From assembly GCA_021790715.1 (NCBI GenBank), contig JAJYGK010000053.1:1-7033 (forward strand): a DNA stretch of 7,033 bases, in the 5' to 3' direction. Under the pieces are notes generated by a model, which was given only the letters and a program-made list of their open reading frames with translations, was not told where the DNA came from and made no database searches. The DNA is from Chloroflexota bacterium. Lineage in GTDB: Bacteria > Chloroflexota > Limnocylindria > Limnocylindrales > CSP1-4. Each line of letters starts with the position of its first letter. The stretch's first letter is position 1. The position numbers and the translations under genes were made by a program. Shown here piece by piece: positions 1 through 4,593 of the stretch.

Positions 1-564
1 CCCGCCCGCCACGACGGGATGCAGCAGGCCGCGGACGGTCACGTTGAGCAGCAGCACGACGCCCGCGAGCATCGTGCCCAGGAGGACGACGAACGCGCCC
101 GGGGCGCTCACGAGGTCCGTCAGCCCGCCGGAGAGCTGCGCCCCCAGCCAGCCGCCGCCCGCGCTCAGTGCACCCACCGACGTCCCGTGCCCCCAGACCA
201 GGTGCAGGAACCCGAGCGCCCCGACGAACGTGACCACGCCTCCCAGGGCCGAGACGCCCCAGCCCGTGCCGGCGTTCGGGGCCCGCTCCACGAACGCGCC
301 CGCGACGAGCAGGAGGATCGGCAGCAGCCACGCACCCTCGCCGAACGCCGGCCGCAGCACGCCGTTCACGTAGCCGTTGAGGAGCCCCTGGCCGGGCAGG
401 AACAGCGCGATCAGCGTCACGGCGCCCACCACGAGCAGCACGATCCCCACCAGCGTGCGGGTGAGCTCGGGCGAGAGCCGCAGGTCGATCGACGGCCGGC
501 TCGATCGCCGGCGCGTCGTCCGCGGGCGGGGACGGGATGCCGTGGTCCGCCGGCGTGTTGCCAC
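1..564 (-). CDS. ftsK: DNA translocase FtsK, N-terminal membrane domain (partial, C-terminus outside window)
   Basis: FtsK/SpoIIIE proteins anchor at the division septum through N-terminal membrane helices and pump DNA with a C-terminal RecA-like motor. Only the first 188 codons are in the window, so the motor domain is not visible. The translation begins with an Arg/Thr/Ser/Pro-rich cytoplasmic leader (residues 1-25). Four hydrophobic segments follow at about 38-56, 78-92, 104-124 and 156-177. The loop before the fourth helix (GGGWLGAQLS...) and the helix start (APGAFVVLLG) fit the FtsK 4TM domain pattern. The GTG start at 564-562 is chosen because a GGAGGT Shine-Dalgarno lies 5 nt upstream and it follows the rnj stop by 1 nt. 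Position directly after rnj also fits, since rnj-ftsK neighbourhoods are common in actinobacteria and Firmicutes. A different four-helix protein cannot be fully excluded without the motor domain. Confidence 0.85.
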   Translation of the reverse strand, partial: MATRRRTTASRPRPRTTRRRSSRPSIDLRLSPELTRTLVGIVLLVVGAVTLIALFLPGQGLLNGYVNGVLRPAFGEGAWLLPILLLVAGAFVERAPNAGTGWGVSALGGVVTFVGALGFLHLVWGHGTSVGALSAGGGWLGAQLSGGLTDLVSAPGAFVVLLGTMLAGVVLLLNVTVRGLLHPVVAGG

Positions 565-565
565 C

Positions 566-2320
566 TCAGACCTCCACGACGACCGGGAACACCATCGGCC
601 GCCGTTTCGTCTGCTCGTACAGGTACCGCGAGAGCCCGTCCTTGATCTGGCTCTTCAGCAGCGCCACCTCGCTGGTGTGCTCCTCGGGGCGGGCGATCGC
701 CTCCACGACCCGCTGCGCGGCGGAACCCACGACCGGGTCCGCCAGGTCGTCGACGAAGCCCCGCGTGATGATCTGGGGCTCGCCGATGATGCGGCCGGTC
801 TGCTTGTCGACCGTGACGACGACGAGGAACATGCCGTCGTTGGCCAGCGCGCGCCGGTCGCGCAGGACCACGTCGCCCACCTCGCCCACGGAGAGCCCAT
901 CCACGAAGACGTACCCGGAGGTCACCGGCTGACCGCGCCTGGCGCTGCCGTCGGCGCGGAACTCGATCGGCTGGCCGTTCTCGACGATCAGGATGTGCTC
1001 GGGCTCCAGCCCCATCTCGGCCGCCAGCCGCCCGTGCTGGACGAGCATCCGGAACTCGCCGTGCATCGGGATGATGTACTTCGGCCGGGTCAGGGCGAGC
1101 ATCAGCTTGAGCTCCTCCTGGCTCGCGTGGCCCGACACGTGCGCGTGGCGGATGGCGTGGTAGTAGACGTTGGCGCCCTGCTTGAACAGGTTGTCGATCG
1201 TCCGCGCCACGTACTCCTCGTTGCCGGGGATCGGGCTCGCGCTGACGATGACGGTGTCGCCCGGCTGCACCTCGACCCAGCGGTGGTCGCGGTTCGCCAT
1301 GCGCGCCAGGCCGGCCATCGGCTCGCCCTGCGCCCCGGTGGTGGCGATGACGAGGCGATTCGACGGCGTGCTGCGGATCTGGTCCTTGGCGAGCAGCTGG
1401 CTGGCGGGGTACTCGAGGTAGCCGAGCTCGCTCGCGATGCGGACGTTCTGCTCCATGCTGCGCCCGACCACGGCGACCTTGCGATCGAACTCCGCGGCGG
1501 CGTCGAACACCTGCTGGACGCGCGCGATGTTGCTGGCGAACGTCGCGACGATCACGCGCCCCTCGAGCGGCTCCATGATCTCGCGGAACGCCTCGCCGAC
1601 GGTCCGCTCGGACGGCGTGTAGCCGGGGTTCTCCGCCCTGGTCGAGTCGGAGAGCAGGCAGAGGACGCCCTCCTCGCCGATCTGGGCGAGCGTCGCGAAG
1701 TCCGAGGGCTTCCCGTCCACCGGCGTGTGGTCGAACTTGAAGTCGCCGGTGTGGACGATGATGCCGACGGGCGTCCGGATGATCAGGCCCATCGCGTCGG
1801 GGATCGAGTGCCCGATGCGGAACGCGCTCACGCCGAACGGACCGACCGTGATGGTCTCGCCGGCCTCGAGCGGGAGCATCGGGTTGTTGGTGAGCCGGTG
1901 CTCGCGCACCTTGGTCGAGAGCAGGCCGCGCGCCAGGGTCGACGCATAGATGGGGACGCCGGGGAAGTCGGGCAGGACGTACGGGAGCCCGCCCACGTGG
2001 TCCTCGTGGGCGTGCGTGATGATGAAGGCCCGGACGGCCTCGCGGCGCTCGCGGAGGTACGTGACGTCGGGGACCACGAGGTCGATCCCGAACATCTCCT
2101 CGTCCGGGAACATGAGCCCGCAGTCGACCACGATGATGTCGTCGCCGTACTCGAACACGTACATGTTCTTGCCGATCTCGCCCACGCCGCCGAGCGGGAT
2201 GACGCGCAGCGGCATGCCCTCCGCAACGTACGAGGGCGCGGGATGGGCGAGGGCCTGGGCCGCGGTCGGGGCGGCGGGCGAGGGCGGGGCGGCGGGTCGG
2301 CGTGCTGTTCGGGCTGGCAT
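566..2320 (-). CDS. rnj: Ribonuclease J (metallo-beta-lactamase / beta-CASP RNase)
   Basis: RNase J is a cytoplasmic zinc-dependent enzyme with 5'-3' exonuclease and endonuclease activity in mRNA decay and rRNA maturation. The 584-residue product has the expected parts. The beta-lactamase core starts at LGGVGEIGKN (43-52), the metal site HAHEDH is at 103-108, and further ligands are H171 (GHSIPDA), D193 (HTGDFKFD) and H420 (PMHGE). The beta-CASP region spans roughly 220-370, HVSGHAS at 395-401 is the RNase J signature, and a C-terminal domain follows to the end. The ATG at 2320 overlaps the UDG stop (TGATG), which suggests coupling. It gives a 35-residue Ala/Pro-rich leader before M36 (position 2215), an alternative start aligned with the usual family N-terminus. 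That alternative has GGAGG only 2 nt upstream, which is too close to be convincing. The function is clear; the exact start is not. Confidence 0.96.
   Translation of the reverse strand: MPARTARRPAAPPSPAAPTAAQALAHPAPSYVAEGMPLRVIPLGGVGEIGKNMYVFEYGDDIIVVDCGLMFPDEEMFGIDLVVPDVTYLRERREAVRAFIITHAHEDHVGGLPYVLPDFPGVPIYASTLARGLLSTKVREHRLTNNPMLPLEAGETITVGPFGVSAFRIGHSIPDAMGLIIRTPVGIIVHTGDFKFDHTPVDGKPSDFATLAQIGEEGVLCLLSDSTRAENPGYTPSERTVGEAFREIMEPLEGRVIVATFASNIARVQQVFDAAAEFDRKVAVVGRSMEQNVRIASELGYLEYPASQLLAKDQIRSTPSNRLVIATTGAQGEPMAGLARMANRDHRWVEVQPGDTVIVSASPIPGNEEYVARTIDNLFKQGANVYYHAIRHAHVSGHASQEELKLMLALTRPKYIIPMHGEFRMLVQHGRLAAEMGLEPEHILIVENGQPIEFRADGSARRGQPVTSGYVFVDGLSVGEVGDVVLRDRRALANDGMFLVVVTVDKQTGRIIGEPQIITRGFVDDLADPVVGSAAQRVVEAIARPEEHTSEVALLKSQIKDGLSRYLYEQTKRRPMVFPVVVEV
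570..575 (-). promoter_or_regulatory. Shine-Dalgarno GGAGGT for ftsK, inside the end of rnj
   Basis: The minus strand reads GGAGGT, then 5 nt (CTGAG), then GTG. The site is formed by the last codons of rnj. It fixes the GTG at 564 as the ftsK start and suggests that ribosomes finishing rnj re-initiate on ftsK. Confidence 0.75.
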
Positions 2321-3360
2321 CAGAAGAGCGTCATCTGGTCGGTCTCGTCCCTCTCCCCGGGTGGGGTGGCGGCGTCCGCCGCGGCTGCGGCGATCTCCGT
2401 GAGCGCCTCGATCTCCTCCGGCTCGGGCAGCCGGGCCGGCTCCGGCAGGTCAACCGATTCCGGCAGTGGGTCCGATTGTGGCGGCCGGTCGACCGTGGGT
2501 TCGTCGGTCGCGGGCCCCTCCGAGACGGCGGGTCCGCCTGTGTCCGGGGAGGCGCCGGGCGTTCCGGGCCCCACGACGGCGGTCTCCGCCACGGGCCCCG
2601 GCAGTGCGGCGGGGGCCGGCGCGCCGGGCGAACCCGCGAGATCCGTGCCGGCATCGGGCGGCCGGTGCGGGGTCGCGACCGCTGACGCCTGGCTCTCGGT
2701 CGATCCGTCCTCCATCGGGCGCGTGGCGCCGTCCTCCACGCCGTCCTTCGCATCGCCCGCCGCAACGCGCGCCGCGCGCGCGTCGAGCAGCACCTGCGGC
2801 AGGTTGGCCATGTCGGCCACGAGCGTGTCCCTGAGGTTCGCCTGCCTGAACGCCGCGGCTGGATGGTACATCGCGAGGGCCACCGCCGACGAGGCCCCCG
2901 TCGCGGGATCGACCGCGCGGACCGTCCCGTGCGTGGAGGAGATCTTCGCCCCCGGCATGAAGGTGCCGAGCGAGAAACGGCCGAGCGTCACGATCACCGC
3001 CGGGTCCAGGATCTCGAGCTGCCGGCGCAGGAACCCCGAGCAGGCGGCGATCTCGTCCGGCTCGGGATCACGGTTGCCCGGCGGACGGCACTTCACCACG
3101 TTCGTGATGAAGACCTCGTCGCGGCGCCAGCCGATCCTGCCCAGGAGCTCCTCGAGAAGGCCACCGGCCGCCCCCACGAACGGGCGGCCCTGCTGGTCCT
3201 CGTTCTGGCCGGGCCCCTCCCCCACGAAGACGACCTCGGTGTCCGGGTGTCCTTCCCCCGGCACTGCACGGGTGCGCCCGCGGTGCAGCCGGCAGGCCGT
3301 GCAGGTCCGGACCTCGTCCGCGATCCGCCCCAGCGCCGCGGATCGCTCCTCCGGCGTCAC
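2320..3360 (-). CDS. udg: Family 4-type uracil-DNA glycosylase (4Fe-4S) with long C-terminal tail
   Basis: This enzyme removes uracil from DNA, the first step of base-excision repair of deaminated cytosine. Residues 1 to about 195 form the catalytic domain. Motif GEGPGQNED is at 47-55, followed by GRPFVG (58-63, with the Phe expected to stack on uracil), NVVKCRPPGN (87-96) and the HPAA motif at 166-169. Four cysteines, C20 and C23 (CTAC), C91 and C107, have the spacing of the 4Fe-4S cluster of family 4 UDGs. The GTG start at 3360 lies in GTGA, overlapping the asd stop by 4 nt, so translation is probably coupled. No strong Shine-Dalgarno is seen there. From about residue 196 to 346 the protein is low-complexity, rich in Pro, Ala, Glu, Asp and Gly and poor in Lys and aromatics, so it is probably disordered. 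It ends in QMTLF. Family 4 enzymes are usually near 200-230 residues, so the tail is unusual. Family 5 is less likely given the GEGPG motif. Confidence 0.93.
   Translation of the reverse strand: MTPEERSAALGRIADEVRTCTACRLHRGRTRAVPGEGHPDTEVVFVGEGPGQNEDQQGRPFVGAAGGLLEELLGRIGWRRDEVFITNVVKCRPPGNRDPEPDEIAACSGFLRRQLEILDPAVIVTLGRFSLGTFMPGAKISSTHGTVRAVDPATGASSAVALAMYHPAAAFRQANLRDTLVADMANLPQVLLDARAARVAAGDAKDGVEDGATRPMEDGSTESQASAVATPHRPPDAGTDLAGSPGAPAPAALPGPVAETAVVGPGTPGASPDTGGPAVSEGPATDEPTVDRPPQSDPLPESVDLPEPARLPEPEEIEALTEIAAAAADAATPPGERDETDQMTLF
2323..2337 (-). other. Predicted sliding-clamp binding motif QMTLF at UDG C-terminus
   Basis: The last five residues of the UDG (342-346) are QMTLF, directly before the stop. 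Known bacterial beta-clamp binders (for example MutS, DnaE and DinB family polymerases) use a short peptide with consensus QL(S/D)LF, and Met at the second position is tolerated. Placement at the free end of a flexible tail is typical of such motifs. Binding is inferred from the motif only. Confidence 0.6.
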
Positions 3361-4451
3361 GCCCCGGCAGCCGCACCCCGCCCCGGCGCGACCGCGTCGC
3401 GGCGCGACGCCGCGGGCAGCCACCCCCGGGCGAGGAGCAGCTCGGCGATCTGCACGGCGTTCGTCGCCGCGCCCTTGCGCAGGTTGTCCGCGACCACCCA
3501 GAACGCGAGCCCGCGCCCGTCGTCCCGGGACGCGTCGGCGCGGATCCGGCCCACGTACACCTCGTCGGTGCCGGCCGCGTCGGTCGCGAGCGGGTAGCGG
3601 TGCTCGCGGGGTTCGTCGACCACCACCACGCCCGGCGTGGCCGCGAAGAGCGCGCGCGCCTCGTCGGGGGAGACGGGCCGCGCCGTCTCGACGTGGACGG
3701 CCTCGGAATGGCCGACGAAGACCGGGACGCGCACCGCCGTGCAGGACACGGGCAGGTCGGGCAGGTGGAGGATCTTGCGGGTCTCCGTGACGACCTTCCA
3801 CTCCTCCTTGGTGTAGCCGTTGTCCAGGAAGACGTCGATCTCCGGCAGCGCGTTGAACCCGATCGGGTGCGGATAGACCCTCGCCACCTTCGCGGCACCC
3901 GCCGCGTGGGCCCGGATCTGCGCCTCGAGCTCGTCGACGGCCTTCTCGCCGGTCCCGGCCACCGCCTGGTACGTGTCGACGATGACGCGCCGCAGCCCGA
4001 CCGCGTCGCGCAGCGCCTGGAACAGGGGCATGAGCTGCATGGTGGAGCAGTTCGGGTTGGCGACGATCCCCTCGTGATCGGCGGCATCCGCGTCGTTGAC
4101 GCCGGCCACGACGAGGGGGATCCCCGGCTCCATGCGCCACGCCGACGAGTTGTCGACCACGGTGCAGCCGCGGCGGGCGGCTTCCGGCGCCAGCGCGCGC
4201 GACACCGATCCGCCCGCGGAGAAGAGCGCCACGTCCACGCCCTCGAACGCCTCGGGGGTCGCCTCGGCCACCGGGTAGGCGTGTCCGTCGACGGTCAGGG
4301 TCGTGCCGGCCGACCGGGCCGACGCGAGCGCGCGAAGCTCGCGCATGGGGAAGTCGCGCTCGAGGAGGACGTGGATCATCGTCCGCCCGACGAGGCCGGT
4401 GGCGCCGCAGACGGCGACGACGGGGCGGGCGGCGGTGCTCGGCTGGGGCAT
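3357..4451 (-). CDS. asd: Aspartate-semialdehyde dehydrogenase
   Basis: Asd reduces aspartyl phosphate to aspartate semialdehyde with NADPH, the branch point to lysine/diaminopimelate, threonine and methionine. The 364-residue product shows the NADP-binding GATGLVG loop (16-22), FSAGGSVS (77-84) and DNSSAW (100-105). The catalytic Cys135 lies in NPNCSTMQL, and YQAVAGTG is at 161-168. The substrate-binding Arg is in CTAVRVP (R241), the active-site His is in GHSEAVHVE (H248), and the C-terminal helix signature DNLRKGAATNA is at 322-332. The chain is about 20 residues longer than usual because of an Ala/Arg-rich C-terminal end, whose last codons overlap the UDG start. The ATG at 4451 has GGAG at 4465-4462, 10 nt upstream, and places the start just before the nucleotide-binding fold. 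No aspartokinase or dapA lies next to it in the window. It heads the tightly packed asd-UDG-rnj-ftsK set. Confidence 0.96.
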   Translation of the reverse strand: MPQPSTAARPVVAVCGATGLVGRTMIHVLLERDFPMRELRALASARSAGTTLTVDGHAYPVAEATPEAFEGVDVALFSAGGSVSRALAPEAARRGCTVVDNSSAWRMEPGIPLVVAGVNDADAADHEGIVANPNCSTMQLMPLFQALRDAVGLRRVIVDTYQAVAGTGEKAVDELEAQIRAHAAGAAKVARVYPHPIGFNALPEIDVFLDNGYTKEEWKVVTETRKILHLPDLPVSCTAVRVPVFVGHSEAVHVETARPVSPDEARALFAATPGVVVVDEPREHRYPLATDAAGTDEVYVGRIRADASRDDGRGLAFWVVADNLRKGAATNAVQIAELLLARGWLPAASRRDAVAPGRGAAAGA

Positions 4452-4487
4452 GGGGATACGACTCCGTGATGCGTGGGCGATGCCCCG

Positions 4488-4493
4488 ATGATA
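4488..4493 (-). promoter_or_regulatory. Possible -10 element (TATCAT) upstream of asd
   Basis: In the pnp-asd gap the minus strand carries TATCAT, close to the TATAAT consensus and standing out in very GC-rich DNA. Transcription starting there would give a leader of about 30 nt before the asd ATG. The -35 region is poor: TCGACG with a 19-nt spacer is the best I see. Treat this as a weak candidate for a separate asd operon promoter. Confidence 0.25.
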
Positions 4494-4514
4494 CGCGACG
4501 CGGCCGGGCAGACG

Positions 4515-4543
4515 TCGAGGGCAGCGCGCCGCGCTGCCCTCGA
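4515..4543 (-). terminator. Perfect 14-bp inverted repeat between pnp and asd (hairpin 2 after pnp)
   Basis: Arms 4515-4528 and 4530-4543 are exact reverse complements around a single central base, giving a very stable GC-rich stem with a minimal loop. No U-tract follows on the minus strand, so it is not a classical intrinsic terminator. It could act as a U-less terminator, an mRNA 3'-end block or processing site between pnp and asd, or a binding site for a dimeric protein. The structure is certain; the function is inferred from its position. Confidence 0.45.
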
Positions 4544-4556
4544 TCCGGTTGCGCTT

Positions 4557-4588
4557 CCGCGGGACCCGGCATCGTCCGGGCTCCGCGG
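4557..4588 (-). terminator. Imperfect 13-bp hairpin just after the pnp stop (hairpin 1)
   Basis: Arms 4557-4569 and 4576-4588 pair over 13 positions with a 6-nt loop. On the transcribed strand there is one A-C mismatch and one G-U pair. The hairpin begins 5 nt after the pnp stop codon, and no U-run follows. Together with the second hairpin 13 nt further on, it probably marks or protects the 3' end of the pnp message, or weakens read-through into asd. Confidence 0.45.
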
Positions 4589-4593
4589 CCGGG

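Noticed and set aside
19..645. Plus-strand open frames opposite ftsK
   Set aside because: They are low-complexity and rich in Arg/Pro/Gln/Ala with no domain, while the minus strand encodes a coherent four-helix FtsK N-terminus.
377..3790. Very long open frame on the plus strand (1137 codons) opposite ftsK, rnj, UDG and asd
   Set aside because: The translation is dominated by Arg/Asp/His/Gly/Ala runs with no recognisable domain, and it lies antisense to four genes with clear motifs. Long antisense frames are expected in GC-rich DNA because stop codons are rare.
3600..4469. 289-codon plus-strand frame opposite asd
   Set aside because: It is a shadow of asd, with His/Asp/Arg/Val/Gly-biased composition and no motif.
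3361..4572. Upstream extension of the UDG reading frame, antiparallel in frame to nothing known, that would make a 750-residue protein
   Set aside because: The added N-terminal part is Arg/Pro/Gly-rich, out of frame with the clearly coding asd on the same strand, and the UDG domain begins right after the GTG at 3360.
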